Shown here piece after piece: positions 34,755 through 42,928 of a stretch of 64,000 nt of DNA (position 1 is the first letter of the stretch; every line of letters starts with the position of its first letter). This DNA comes from Nocardioides exalbidus (lineage in GTDB: Bacteria > Actinomycetota > Actinomycetes > Propionibacteriales > Nocardioidaceae), in the NCBI RefSeq assembly GCF_900105585.1, contig NZ_FNRT01000002.1, positions 1,054,001 to 1,118,000 of the forward strand, given 5' to 3'. Both the position numbers and the translations under genes were made by a program. The notes under the pieces were generated by a model. That model ran no database searches. It saw only the letters and a list, made by a program, of their open reading frames with translations, and was not told the origin of the DNA.

Positions 34755-35800
34755 CCGGTCCTCCCGGTCGCGGCGCCGCGCGCCAGTAGCCAGAGCAGGA
34801 ACGGTCCGCCGACCGCCCCGGTCACGATCCCGACGGGCAGCACCACGCCGGGGATGAGATACGCCGCCGTGTAGTCGGCGAGCAGCATGAGGATCGCGCC
34901 GACCAGGGCGCCGGCGAGCAGGCTGTGCCGCCCGCCCATGAACGCCCGCGCGATCGGGCCCGCCATGAACGCCACGAAGGCGACCGGTCCGGCCGCGGCG
35001 ACCGCGACCGCGGTCAGGAGCACGCCGACCAGCAGCAGCACGTCGGTGCGGTGGCGGCCGACGCCCAGCCCCGCCGCCGCGTCGTCGCCCATCTCGAGGG
35101 CGGGCAGGGCACGGGACAGCACCGCCAGCAGCGGCAGCAGCACGGCCAGGACGAGCGCGAGCAGGCCGATCGTCTGCCACGGCACGTTGTTGACGCTGCC
35201 GACCAGCCAGCGCAGCGCGAGCTGGACGTCGTAGGTGTTCGAGCGGGCGAGGAGGTACTGGATGACCGAGACCATCGCGGCCGCGACGCCCACCCCGACG
35301 AGCACCAGCCGGTAGCCGCCGGTGGTGCCGGCGACCCAGCGCACCAGCGCCGCGATGACCACGGCGCCGAGCACGGCGAAGGCCGACACCGCGCCGTCGC
35401 GCAGGTCGAGGGTGAGGATCGCGAAGATGCCGGCGGCGCTCGCGCCGAGGCTCACGCCGACGATGTCGGGGCTGGCGAGCGGGTTGCGCAGCAGCATCTG
35501 GAAGAGCGACCCGGCCGAGCCCAGCGCGACGCCGACGAGCACAGCGAGGACCGCTCGCGGCAGCTTGCTCTCCATCAGGATGAAGGTGGAGACCGGCATC
35601 TGCTCGCCGAAGAGGATCCGGAAGAAGTCCGGCACCGTGAAGGTGTAGTCGCCCAGCAGCACCCGCACCGCGAAGGCCGCGACGAGGGCCAGTGCGAGCC
35701 CGGACAGGACGAGCAGGCGACGGCGCCGCGGGCGGGCGGTCGCCGCCCGCATGTCGGCCCACGCCCCGGATCGGGTGGCCTGGTCGAGGACGGTGTTCAC
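34751..35800 (-). CDS. fepG: Ferric-siderophore ABC permease (FepG type)
   Basis: A 349-residue FecCD-family permease with about nine or ten spans. Family markers include the ESKLPRAVLAVLVGVALG-type segment, LRNPLASPDIVGVSLGASA, LRWLVGSVNN and GPVAFVAFMAGPIAR near the coupling region. It pairs with the permease encoded just upstream. The GTG at 35800 gives a GTGA overlap with that permease's stop. It resides in the cytoplasmic membrane with FepC on its inner face. Confidence 0.93.
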   Translation of the reverse strand: MNTVLDQATRSGAWADMRAATARPRRRRLLVLSGLALALVAAFAVRVLLGDYTFTVPDFFRILFGEQMPVSTFILMESKLPRAVLAVLVGVALGSAGSLFQMLLRNPLASPDIVGVSLGASAAGIFAILTLDLRDGAVSAFAVLGAVVIAALVRWVAGTTGGYRLVLVGVGVAAAMVSVIQYLLARSNTYDVQLALRWLVGSVNNVPWQTIGLLALVLAVLLPLLAVLSRALPALEMGDDAAAGLGVGRHRTDVLLLVGVLLTAVAVAAAGPVAFVAFMAGPIARAFMGGRHSLLAGALVGAILMLLADYTAAYLIPGVVLPVGIVTGAVGGPFLLWLLARGAATGRTG

Positions 35801-36810
35801 AGGCCCATCCGTCCGCGGCGCACGAGCAGCAGGAAGAACGGCACCCCGATCACCGCCGTCATGATGCCGACCTGCACCTCCGACGGCGGGAGGATGATCC
35901 GCCCGACCGTGTCGGCGAGCAGCACCAGCACCGCGCCGTACCCGGCACTGAGCGGCAGCAGGTGGCGATGGTCGGAGCCGGTGCGGGTGCGCACGAGGTG
36001 CGGGACGATCAGGCCGACGAAGGCGATCGGTCCGGCAGCGGCCGTGGCCGTCCCGGCCAGCAGCACGATCGCGGTGCCGACCAGGATCCGGTCGCGCGCG
36101 GTGTGGCGGCCCAGGCCCTTGGCCATCTCGTCGCCGAGGGCGAGCGCGTTGAGCGTGCGGCTGAGTGCGAGAGCCAGCACGGCGCCCACGACGAACATCG
36201 GGACCAGCGACACGACCAGGTCCCACGAGCGGCCGCCGATCGAGCCGACCTGCCAGCGCCGCATCACGTCGAGCGTGGTCTGGTCGACCAGCTGCACGGC
36301 GACGGTCCAGCTGCTCGCGGCGGCGGCGAACGCGGCCCCGGCGACCGTGAGCTTCGCGGGCGTCGCGCCGTCGCGACCGACGCCGGCGATCGTGTGCACG
36401 ACCACCGAGGCGACCGCCGCACCGACCAGCGCGAAGAGGACGTACGACGTCATGCTGCCGGCGCCGAGGTAGGCGATGCCCAGCACGATGGCCAGCGCGG
36501 CTCCGGCGTTCACGCCGAGGATGCCGGGGTCGGCGAGGGGGTTGCGGGTCAGGCCCTGCATGCACGCGCCGGCGAGTCCGAGCGCGACGCCGACGCAGAC
36601 GCCGAGCGCGGTCCGGATCGCGCGGACCTGGAGCACCGTCTGGTCGGGTCCGTCACGGAAGAGCTCGAGCGGTGAGAACAGCCGTGACCCGACGAAGACC
36701 GAGACGAGGGCGGCCACCACGAGCAGCGCCAGCATCAGCGCGTACGCCGATGCCGGGCCGGCCGCGGAGGTGCTCCGCGGCCGGTCCAGCAGCTCGGTGG
36801 TGGTCGCCAT
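35797..36810 (-). CDS. fepD: Ferric-siderophore ABC permease (FepD type)
   Basis: A 337-residue FecCD-family permease paralogous to the next gene. Its conserved segments include LGLAGACMQGLTRNPLADP, ILGVNAGAALAIVLG, RRWQVGSIGGR and GPIAFVGLIVPHLVR, the last contacting the ATPase. The ATG at 36810 is 41 bp downstream of the binding-protein gene. Together with FepG it forms the channel. Confidence 0.93.
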   Translation of the reverse strand: MATTTELLDRPRSTSAAGPASAYALMLALLVVAALVSVFVGSRLFSPLELFRDGPDQTVLQVRAIRTALGVCVGVALGLAGACMQGLTRNPLADPGILGVNAGAALAIVLGIAYLGAGSMTSYVLFALVGAAVASVVVHTIAGVGRDGATPAKLTVAGAAFAAAASSWTVAVQLVDQTTLDVMRRWQVGSIGGRSWDLVVSLVPMFVVGAVLALALSRTLNALALGDEMAKGLGRHTARDRILVGTAIVLLAGTATAAAGPIAFVGLIVPHLVRTRTGSDHRHLLPLSAGYGAVLVLLADTVGRIILPPSEVQVGIMTAVIGVPFFLLLVRRGRMGL

Positions 36811-36851
36811 CGTCGGGTCGGTCAGGTCCTTCGTGGGTCAGTGCGGGTGGA

Positions 36852-37904
36852 TCAGGGCGTGGAGCCGTCGCCGTCGACCGCCGCGGCGACCTTCGGGATG
36901 TAGCGGTCCAGCGCGTCCGGGATCGAGAGCGGGGACGGGGCGGAGAAGCCCACGGCCTCGGTCACGTCGACCGTGGCGTACCAGCGGTTGTCGGCCACGG
37001 CCGGGATCTGCTGCAGCAGCGGGTCGTCGGCGAGCTCCTGGACGTTCTCGTCCGACGTGGCGTAGGTGAGGAAGACGTCGGCGTCGAGCTGCGCGGTGCG
37101 CTCGGCCGAGACGTTGAAGAGGAACTGGCCGGGCTCGCTGCGCTCCTCGACGAAGGGCGAGTTGACCATGCCGAGCTCGACGAGCAGGCGCGGCCGGTTG
37201 TCCATCACGGTGTAGACGTAGAACGACGACGGGTCGGCGTTGGGACCGGCGAAGGTGAAGGTCTTGCCGGCGAGCTGCGGGTACTCCGCGGCGGTGTCGG
37301 CAAGCTCCTGCTCGGTCTCGGCCTTGATCTCCTCGGCCAGCTGGGTGCGACCCAGCGCCTGGCCGACCATCTCGAGCGACTCCTGCCACGTCGTGTTGTA
37401 GGGCGCGTTGGGGTAGGCGACGACCGGGATGCCGGCCTCGGTGAGCTTGTCGTACTCCTCCTGCGTGATGCCGGACTGGGTCGCGGTGACCAGGTCGGGC
37501 TGGAGCTTGACGATCTCGTCGACCGGCACGCCGTCGGCGGTGCTGAAGCGCTGGGGCTGCTCGGCGCCGTCGATCTCGGCGAGGGCCGCGTCGAACCAGT
37601 CGGAGGAGCTGTTCTCGTTGCCGGCGTACTCGATCTTGTCGGCACCGACCGGCACCACGCCCAGGGACAGCGGGTAGTCGGCCTCGGCGTAGCCGAGCGC
37701 GAAGACGCGGGTCGGCTCCTCCTCGATCGTCGTCGTGCCGAGCGCGTGCTCGATCGTCACCGGGAAGGCGTCGGCGTCGACCGAGCTGGTCGCGGTGGGA
37801 GCGGCGTCGGTGTCGTCGGCGCTGGTGGACCCGGTGCTGCAGCCGGTGAGGGCGGCGACCAACAGGGTGGCCGCGGCCAGGGGCGCGGCGAGGCTTCGCT
37901 TCAT
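36852..37904 (-). CDS. fepB: Siderophore-binding lipoprotein (FepB/FecB type)
   Basis: A 350-residue substrate-binding lipoprotein. The signal peptide and lipobox end in AALTGCSTG, so it is lipid-anchored outside the membrane. The mature part carries the periplasmic-binding helical backbone type of Fe3+-siderophore receptors, for example TRVFALGYAEADYPLSLGV and VPVDEIVKLQPDLVTATQSG. The ATG at 37904 is preferred over the TTG immediately before it. It is the first gene of the import operon and lies directly downstream of an iron box. The siderophore type (catecholate or hydroxamate) is not readable. Confidence 0.93.
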   Translation of the reverse strand: MKRSLAAPLAAATLLVAALTGCSTGSTSADDTDAAPTATSSVDADAFPVTIEHALGTTTIEEEPTRVFALGYAEADYPLSLGVVPVGADKIEYAGNENSSSDWFDAALAEIDGAEQPQRFSTADGVPVDEIVKLQPDLVTATQSGITQEEYDKLTEAGIPVVAYPNAPYNTTWQESLEMVGQALGRTQLAEEIKAETEQELADTAAEYPQLAGKTFTFAGPNADPSSFYVYTVMDNRPRLLVELGMVNSPFVEERSEPGQFLFNVSAERTAQLDADVFLTYATSDENVQELADDPLLQQIPAVADNRWYATVDVTEAVGFSAPSPLSIPDALDRYIPKVAAAVDGDGSTP

Positions 37905-37939
37905 CAAGGGGCTCCGTGTGGCGGGAAGGTGAGGCTAAC

Positions 37940-37958
37940 TTAGGAAAGCCTAACCACA
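37940..37958. promoter_or_regulatory. Iron box (DtxR/IdeR-type operator) upstream of fepB
   Basis: TTAGGAAAGCCTAACCACA matches most of the DtxR/IdeR consensus TTAGGTTAGSCTAACCTAA. An overlapping partial copy (AGGTGAGGCTAACTTAG, 37928-37943) suggests cooperative binding of two dimers. It lies 36 bp before the fepB start, so iron repression of the whole operon is expected. Confidence 0.8.
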
Positions 37959-38018
37959 GGTGAGCCAATTACGTCATGTGGGTGTGCGCTAATGACCAGC
38001 GCGGACCAGACCGCCAGT

Positions 38019-38594
38019 TCAGATCTCCGTGCGGTGGAAGCCCTGGAACGACCGGCTGGGCGTCGGGCCGCGCTGGCCCTGGTAGCGCGAGCCGTACTTC
38101 TCGGAGCCGTAGGGGTGCTCGCTCGGCGAGGTGAGCCGGAAGAAGCAGAACTGGCCGATCTTCATGCCGGGGTAGAGCTTGATCGGCAGCGTCGCGACGT
38201 TGGCGAGCTCGAGGGTCACGTGCCCCGAGAAGCCGGGGTCGACGAACCCGGCGGTCGCGTGGGTCAGCAGCCCGAGCCGGCCGAGCGACGACTTGCCCTC
38301 GACGCGGGCGGCGATGTCGTCGGGGAGCGACACGACCTCGTAGGTCGACCCCAGCACGAACTCGCCCGGGTGGAGGATGAACGGCTCGTCGCCCTCCGGC
38401 TCGACCTCGCGGGTCAGCTCGGACTGGTCGGCGGCCGGGTCGATGTGGGGGTAGCGGTGGTTCTCGAAGACCCGGAAGAACCGGTCGAGCCGCACGTCGA
38501 CGCTCGAGGGCTGCATCATCGCCGGGTCCCACGGCTCCATGCCGATCCGGCCGGCGTCGATCTCAGCGGTGATGTCGCGATCAGAGAGCAGCAC
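38019..38594 (-). CDS. dcd: dCTP deaminase
   Basis: A 191-residue dCTP deaminase producing dUTP or directly dUMP for thymidylate synthesis. It has [40 protein letters not shown], the active-site [23 protein letters not shown] split across strands, and [16 protein letters not shown] near the C-terminus. Lengths and the Arg/Glu/Ser catalytic residues match the bifunctional or monofunctional Dcd of actinobacteria. It starts with GTG at 38594. The 114-bp gap to fepB contains the iron box. The gene is divergent from the GDSL hydrolase. Confidence 0.94.
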   Translation of the reverse strand: MLLSDRDITAEIDAGRIGMEPWDPAMMQPSSVDVRLDRFFRVFENHRYPHIDPAADQSELTREVEPEGDEPFILHPGEFVLGSTYEVVSLPDDIAARVEGKSSLGRLGLLTHATAGFVDPGFSGHVTLELANVATLPIKLYPGMKIGQFCFFRLTSPSEHPYGSEKYGSRYQGQRGPTPSRSFQGFHRTEI

Positions 38595-38632
38595 GCGGCC
38601 GACCCTAGCGGCGTCGTGGGATCTCCGGGAGC

Positions 38633-38696
38633 CCGCTGGTTGAGCGGGGTCCGCCCCGCTGGTTGAGCAGGGCGCCCTGGCGCCCGTGTCGAAACC
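38633..38696 (+). repeat. GCTGGTTGAG...TCGAAACC hairpin repeat
   Basis: CCGCTGGTTGAGC occurs at 38633-38645 and again at 38656-38668, followed by a GGGCGCC-CTG-GCGCCC hairpin and TCGAAACC (38689-38696). The form resembles a dispersed repeat I recall from Nocardioides-type genomes. It lies in the 122-bp divergent region between dcd and the GDSL hydrolase. Confidence 0.55.
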
Positions 38697-38716
38697 GAGG
38701 GCGCCACAATGATCCG

Positions 38717-39478
38717 GTGACCTACCACCGCTTCGTCGCCCTCGGCGACTCCTTCACCGAGGGAGTCGGTGACCCCGACCCCGCCCACCCCAACGGCCTG
38801 CGCGGCTGGGCCGACCGGGTCGCGGAGGTCCTCGCGCGCCAGACCGACGACTTCGGCTACGCCAACCTCGCGATCCGCGGTCGCAAGCTCGGCCCCATCG
38901 TCGCGGAGCAGCTCGACCCGGCCATCGCCCTCGAGCCCGACCTGATCACGATCCACGGCGGCGGCAACGACGTGCTCCGCCCGCGCGTCGACATCGACGC
39001 GATCGCCGCGACGTACGACGCCGCCGTCGCGCGGCTGGTCGCGACCGGGGCGCGCGTGGTGATGTTCACCGTCTACGACCCGGGCGCCGGTGGCATCTAC
39101 GGCCCCGTCCGCGGCCGGATGGCGATCTTCAACGAGTGGGTGCGCGAGATCGCCGACAACAACGGCGTCACGCTCGTCGACATGTGGCGGATGCGCGACG
39201 TCGAGATCGCCGCGGCCATGGACACCGACCGGATGCACCTCAACGCCTTCGGCCACACCTACATCGCCCGCGCGGTCCTCGAGGCGATCGGCGTCGAGCA
39301 CGACATCCCGCCGGTCGAGCTCGACCCGCTGCCGGTCCTCGGCCGCCGCGAGCAGTGGGCCGCCAACGCCCAGTGGACCCGCGAGTTCCTCGTGCCCTGG
39401 GTGCACCGCCGGGTCACCGGACGCTCCTCCGGCGACACCGTCTCCGCCAAGCGCCCCGGGCTCAGCGAGGTCCGATAG
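38717..39478 (+). CDS. SGNH/GDSL hydrolase
   Basis: A 253-residue esterase-like protein of the SGNH superfamily: block [16 protein letters not shown] (Ser nucleophile), block II Gly in NLAIRGRKL, block III Asn in IHGGGNDVL and block [13 protein letters not shown] with Asp and His. There is no signal peptide, so the enzyme is probably cytosolic; the ester substrate is unknown. The GTG at 38717 begins the recognisable domain. The C-terminal tail is basic and Ser-rich ([15 protein letters not shown]). It lies 41 bp upstream of tRNA-Gly on the same strand. Confidence 0.88.
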   Translation: MTYHRFVALGDSFTEGVGDPDPAHPNGLRGWADRVAEVLARQTDDFGYANLAIRGRKLGPIVAEQLDPAIALEPDLITIHGGGNDVLRPRVDIDAIAATYDAAVARLVATGARVVMFTVYDPGAGGIYGPVRGRMAIFNEWVREIADNNGVTLVDMWRMRDVEIAAAMDTDRMHLNAFGHTYIARAVLEAIGVEHDIPPVELDPLPVLGRREQWAANAQWTREFLVPWVHRRVTGRSSGDTVSAKRPGLSEVR

Positions 39479-39519
39479 CCGGGTCCGGTAATGTTCGGCC
39501 CGCCGTCCCCGGACGGCAT

Positions 39520-39595
39520 GCGGATGTAGCTCAGTTGGTAGAGCGCGACCTTCCCAAGGTCGATGTCGCGAGTTCGAGTCTCGTCATCCGCTCCA
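39520..39595 (+). tRNA. tRNA-Gly (anticodon CCC)
   Basis: Cloverleaf: acceptor GCGGATG/CATCCGC, D arm GCTC-AGTTGGTA-GAGC, anticodon stem CGACC/GGTCG with loop TTCCCAA (anticodon CCC), and T arm GCGAG-TTCGAGT-CTCGT, where the last pair is non-Watson-Crick. Discriminator T then encoded CCA (39593-39595). It reads GGG glycine codons. Its 3' 33 nt recur at 39718-39750. Confidence 0.95.
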
Positions 39596-39605
39596 GTTAC
39601 TTCTG

Positions 39606-39682
39606 GAGTCACCGGATATCCGGTGACCGCCCCGCTTGTCGGCCCAGATCTAGGCCGACAACCGGGAGACTCGGGTGCAAAG
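39606..39682 (+). repeat. 77-nt palindromic intergenic repeat, copy 2
   Basis: Starts 10 nt after the tRNA-Gly CCA. It contains TCACCGGATATCCGGTGA (39609-39626) and a second hairpin CTTGTCGGCC...GGCCGACAA, then GGGAGACTCGGGTGC. It is the same length as the other three copies. Confidence 0.92.
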
Positions 39683-39717
39683 CTCGCCGCGCCGCGCGAC
39701 GCTCTGCCCACCGTCGC

Positions 39718-39750
39718 TGTCGCGAGTTCGAGTCTCGTCATCCGCTCCAG
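39718..39750 (+). pseudogene. Duplicated 3' half of tRNA-Gly
   Basis: The 33 nt at 39718-39750 are identical to tRNA-Gly positions 39564-39596, covering the variable region, the T arm, acceptor 3' strand and CCA plus G. Before this, GCGCGACGCTCTGCCCACCGTCG loosely resembles the anticodon region (GCGCGACCTTCCCAAGGTCG) but cannot pair properly. There is no 5' half, so it cannot make a functional tRNA. The copies start 154 bp apart and each is followed by a 77-nt repeat. Confidence 0.9.
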
Positions 39751-39781
39751 CATGTGAAGGGCGCGCGAGCGCGATGCTCTG

Positions 39782-39858
39782 GAGTCACCGGATATCCGGT
39801 GACCACCCCGCTTGTCGGCCCAGATCCAGGCCGACAACCGGGAGACTCGGGTGCACAG
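39782..39858 (+). repeat. 77-nt palindromic intergenic repeat, copy 3
   Basis: Begins 31 nt after the duplicated tRNA 3' half, in the same orientation as copy 2. The 18-bp palindrome is intact (39785-39802) and CTTGTCGGCCCAGATCCAGG...CCGACAACC keeps the second stem. It ends GGGTGCACAG against GGGTGCAAAG in the others. 39859-39958 holds no gene. Confidence 0.92.
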
Positions 39859-39958
39859 TTCCCGACGCACATACCCAACCTGTGACGCCTGAGGAACTTG
39901 CGACTTCTGTGACCAGAGGGGACAGTGAGTCGATCTGCTTCTCGGAGGTCCCTTCCCC

Positions 39959-41173
39959 ATGCCCCTTCCCCGGCTCCTGCCCCGCCTCGCCCACCAGATC
40001 GCCGGCGGTGACCGCCCGCGTCCGCTGTGGCGCCACCCCGCGACCGTCGCCGCCGCGGCCCTCGCGCTGACGCTGGGCGCGGTCCCGTTCCTCCCGGACT
40101 CAGGAGGCGACGACACGACCCGGGGCGCGATCGCACCGGCGGCGGAGACCCCGACATCGCCGGGCACCGTCGGCTACGGCGAGGTCACGCCCGAGATGCA
40201 GGCCGAGATCGACCGCGTCGTCGCAGCCGGCAGCCGCCTCGACCGCGCCCGGGGGCGTACGGCGACGGCGGACGCGTCCGTCCGCTGCGCCACCTTCGAG
40301 GGCCAGCGCTACTGCCTCGGCTTCGGCTGGACCCACCAGTCGCGCAAGGACCTCGCAGCCCGGCTCGACACCCGCACCCCGGCCGGCCGCGAGACGACCG
40401 GCGACCTGGACGCCGACGGGCTCCTGGCCCGCGCGGGACGACGTACGACGACCGAACGCGCCGACGCCGAGCGCGCCGAGCTCACCGCGGCAGCCCGGGC
40501 GGTCGGCAAGGTCTGGCTGCTCCGCCACGAGCTCCAGGGCGTCCCGCTGCCGGACGACTTCGCGAGGAAGCACCCCGAGGTGAGTGCGCGGACGTCCGGG
40601 AGGGCCTACCCCCGCAAGGACAAGATCCTCACCAGCAGGGTCGCGCTCGCGCAGAACGAGACGTGGTGGTGCGGACCGACGACGATGCAGGCGATCGGCT
40701 GGAGCTCGCAGGGGAAGCGGAAGAACCAGGCCTACTGGGCCCGCCGACTCGGCACCACGAGCGCCGGCACGTCGATCACCGACATGGTCCGCGTGGTCAA
40801 CGACAAGACGCACTACGACAAGAGGAAGTTCGCGGGCCCCTACGTCGTGCTCGACATCAGCGACTTCAGCTTCCGCCAGTGGTACCGCCTGATGATGCGC
40901 CACATCCACGACTACCGCGCGCCCGTCGTGCTCCACCCGGTGCTGCTGAAGCAGTACTACCCCTACCTCGACGACGACGCGAGCGGGCACTTCCAGGTCG
41001 GCCGCGGCTTCGACCGGAACCCGAAGGGCAACCCCCGGATCGGCTACTTCGAGCCCTGGGACCAGTCGAGGTTCGACCCGAGCGAGCCAGCGATCTCGCG
41101 CGTCCAGTGGCGCAACGCGTACCGCTCCTACCGCGCGAACCTCGACCACTTCCAGCAGAACCTGGGCGTGTGA
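39959..41173 (+). CDS. Secreted C39-like cysteine peptidase domain protein
   Basis: A 404-residue protein. An N-terminal hydrophobic segment (TVAAAALALTLGAVPFL) after a basic region looks like a signal peptide or membrane anchor. The C-terminal domain has QNETWWCGPTTMQAIGW with the Cys nucleophile and GHFQVGRGF with the His, as in Peptidase_C39_2 proteins. The middle holds a Cys-containing segment VRCATFEGQRYCLGFGWTHQ. The substrate is unknown. Its stop overlaps the GTG of the following lipoprotein gene. Confidence 0.8.
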   Translation: MPLPRLLPRLAHQIAGGDRPRPLWRHPATVAAAALALTLGAVPFLPDSGGDDTTRGAIAPAAETPTSPGTVGYGEVTPEMQAEIDRVVAAGSRLDRARGRTATADASVRCATFEGQRYCLGFGWTHQSRKDLAARLDTRTPAGRETTGDLDADGLLARAGRRTTTERADAERAELTAAARAVGKVWLLRHELQGVPLPDDFARKHPEVSARTSGRAYPRKDKILTSRVALAQNETWWCGPTTMQAIGWSSQGKRKNQAYWARRLGTTSAGTSITDMVRVVNDKTHYDKRKFAGPYVVLDISDFSFRQWYRLMMRHIHDYRAPVVLHPVLLKQYYPYLDDDASGHFQVGRGFDRNPKGNPRIGYFEPWDQSRFDPSEPAISRVQWRNAYRSYRANLDHFQQNLGV

Positions 41174-42279
41174 GGACCGCTGACGTGAGACGTACGACGA
41201 CCGCGCTGGCGCTGCTGCTCGCCCTGACCGCCTGCTCCTCGGGCGGCGAGACCGAGACCGAGCAGCCGGGTCAGGAGCCGTCCCCGACCGGGAGCCCGAG
41301 CGGGGCGCCGTCGGGCGGGGCCAGCGAGGACCCGACCGTCGCCGAGCCGACGGACGCCTTCCTCGACTGGACGGACACCGGCAACGAGGCCGGGACGCCG
41401 TACCTCGCGGGACCCGAGTGGAGCGCCCGGTCGACGGGCAGCGGCAGCCGGGTCGACCTCACCCGGCCGGGCACCGACATCGGGATCGCCGCCGGCTCCG
41501 GACGCACGATCTCCGAGGTGCTGATGAGCACCGACTGGGTCGTCGTCGTGCGCCAGGACGAGGCCGAGACCCGGTCGAGCCTCGTCGACGTCGTCGACCT
41601 CGCGACGGGCGAGAAGGGCACGCTCGCGGGCCCGGCCCCGGCGAGCGGCGGCTCGTGGGCGCTCACCGGCAGCGACCTCTACTACCCCACCTACGGGGAC
41701 CGGCGGGCGTACTGCCTCGCCACCAGCGCCCTCGCCGACAGCAACGGCGAGGACGGCTGGTGCGCGCCGAGGAACACCGGCTTCTCCGGCCTCACCGCCA
41801 CCGACCTCGGCGTCGGGATGATGACCTTCGACGACAGCCGGCCGGTGGCCTGCCGCACCGCGAACCTCCTCGACGACAGCGGCGTGCCACAGCCGATCGA
41901 CGGTCCGACCGAGTGCCTGGCCTGGGACGTCGCGCCCGCCTACGACGGCTACGTGTGGTCCGAGGTGCCCCGGCCGAAGCGGCAGGAGGAGGCCCACTTC
42001 CACGCCTCGGCCTACGGCGCCTTCGTCGACCTCGGCCCGGGCACGACCGGCAGCCTCACGCCGTGCGGTGACTCGGTGTTCTTCGTCCGCGACCCGCAGT
42101 CGCCCGACGAGCCCGCCCGGCTGATGCGCTGGACGGCCGACCACACCCTGGAGGTCGCCTACGAGTCGGCCTCGACGGGCAACGCCTTCCTCGGCGAGCC
42201 GGCCTGCGGTGGTGGCGTGCTGACCCTGTCGTCGTTCGGCGAGCAGGGCGACGAGCAGGTGTGGGCCCCCGTCGCCTAA
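41170..42279 (+). CDS. Secreted lipoprotein of unknown function
   Basis: A 369-residue protein with a lipobox-type signal (ALALLLALTACSSGG) and a Pro/Ser/Gly/Glu-rich linker. A beta-rich domain containing several Cys pairs follows (AYCLATSALAD, GWCAPRNTGFSG, VACRTANLL, TECLAW, TPCGDSVFFV, EPACGGGVL). Repeated beta units suggest a propeller. The GTG at 41170 overlaps the C39-like gene's stop; a GTG at 41185 is an alternative start. Probably co-expressed and possibly a partner outside the cell. Family not recognised. Confidence 0.78.
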   Translation: MRTADVRRTTTALALLLALTACSSGGETETEQPGQEPSPTGSPSGAPSGGASEDPTVAEPTDAFLDWTDTGNEAGTPYLAGPEWSARSTGSGSRVDLTRPGTDIGIAAGSGRTISEVLMSTDWVVVVRQDEAETRSSLVDVVDLATGEKGTLAGPAPASGGSWALTGSDLYYPTYGDRRAYCLATSALADSNGEDGWCAPRNTGFSGLTATDLGVGMMTFDDSRPVACRTANLLDDSGVPQPIDGPTECLAWDVAPAYDGYVWSEVPRPKRQEEAHFHASAYGAFVDLGPGTTGSLTPCGDSVFFVRDPQSPDEPARLMRWTADHTLEVAYESASTGNAFLGEPACGGGVLTLSSFGEQGDEQVWAPVA

Positions 42280-42289
42280 CGTCTGGGAC

Positions 42290-42928
42290 GTGAGCTTCAC
42301 CGGATTCCCCGTCGCGGCACTGGACTTCTACGACGACCTCGAGGTCGACAACACGAAGTCGTTCTGGGAGGCCCACAAGCACGTCTACCAGGAGTCGGTC
42401 GCCGCCCCGACGAAGGCGCTGATGGCCGCACTGGAGCCGGAGTTCGGCACCGCCAAGGTGTTCCGGCCCTACCGAGACGTCCGGTTCGCGAAGGACAAGA
42501 CGCCCTACAAGACCCACCAGGGTGCGTTCGTCGGCGCCGGCCCGGCGACGGGGTGGTACTTCGAGATCTCGCCTCGCGGCACCCGGGTCGGTGCGGGGTT
42601 CTACGACGCCGACGGCAGGCGGCTCGCGGCGATCCGCGAGGCGATGGCCGACGACACGTCCGGCAAGGCGCTCGACCGCCTGCTGAGGAAGCTCGAGAAG
42701 GCCGGCTTCGAGGTCGGCGGCGACCAGCTCAAGACCTCGCCGCGCGGGTACGACGCGGACCACCCCCGCATCCACCTGCTCCGCCGCAAGCAGCTCGTCG
42801 TCGGCCGCCCCTACGGCTTCGAGGCCGACGCGATCGACGCAGGCCTCGTCGACCGCGTCCGCGAGGACTGGCGGGCGCTCAAGCCGCTCGTCACCTGGCT
42901 GACGGCCGTCGAGGTCGAGCCCACGTGA
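42290..42928 (+). CDS. DUF2461 (TIGR02453) family protein
   Basis: A 212-residue DUF2461 protein: GFPVAALDFYDDLEVDNTKS, FWEAHKHVY, YRDVRFAKDKTPYKTHQG and GWYFEISPRGTRVGAGFYDAD are the conserved core. It has no signal peptide or membrane span and the biochemical function is unknown. The GTG start is 10 bp after the lipoprotein stop. Its stop overlaps the HAD hydrolase start by 4 bp (GTGA). Confidence 0.88.
   Translation: MSFTGFPVAALDFYDDLEVDNTKSFWEAHKHVYQESVAAPTKALMAALEPEFGTAKVFRPYRDVRFAKDKTPYKTHQGAFVGAGPATGWYFEISPRGTRVGAGFYDADGRRLAAIREAMADDTSGKALDRLLRKLEKAGFEVGGDQLKTSPRGYDADHPRIHLLRRKQLVVGRPYGFEADAIDAGLVDRVREDWRALKPLVTWLTAVEVEPT

Noticed and set aside
39718..39750. A second functional tRNA-Gly
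   Set aside because: Only the 3' half is present; there is no acceptor 5' strand or D arm.
39606..39858. Repeats near the tRNA as a small CRISPR array
   Set aside because: Only two repeats, each with internal palindromes and of 77 nt; copies occur elsewhere in the window in both orientations and no cas gene is present.
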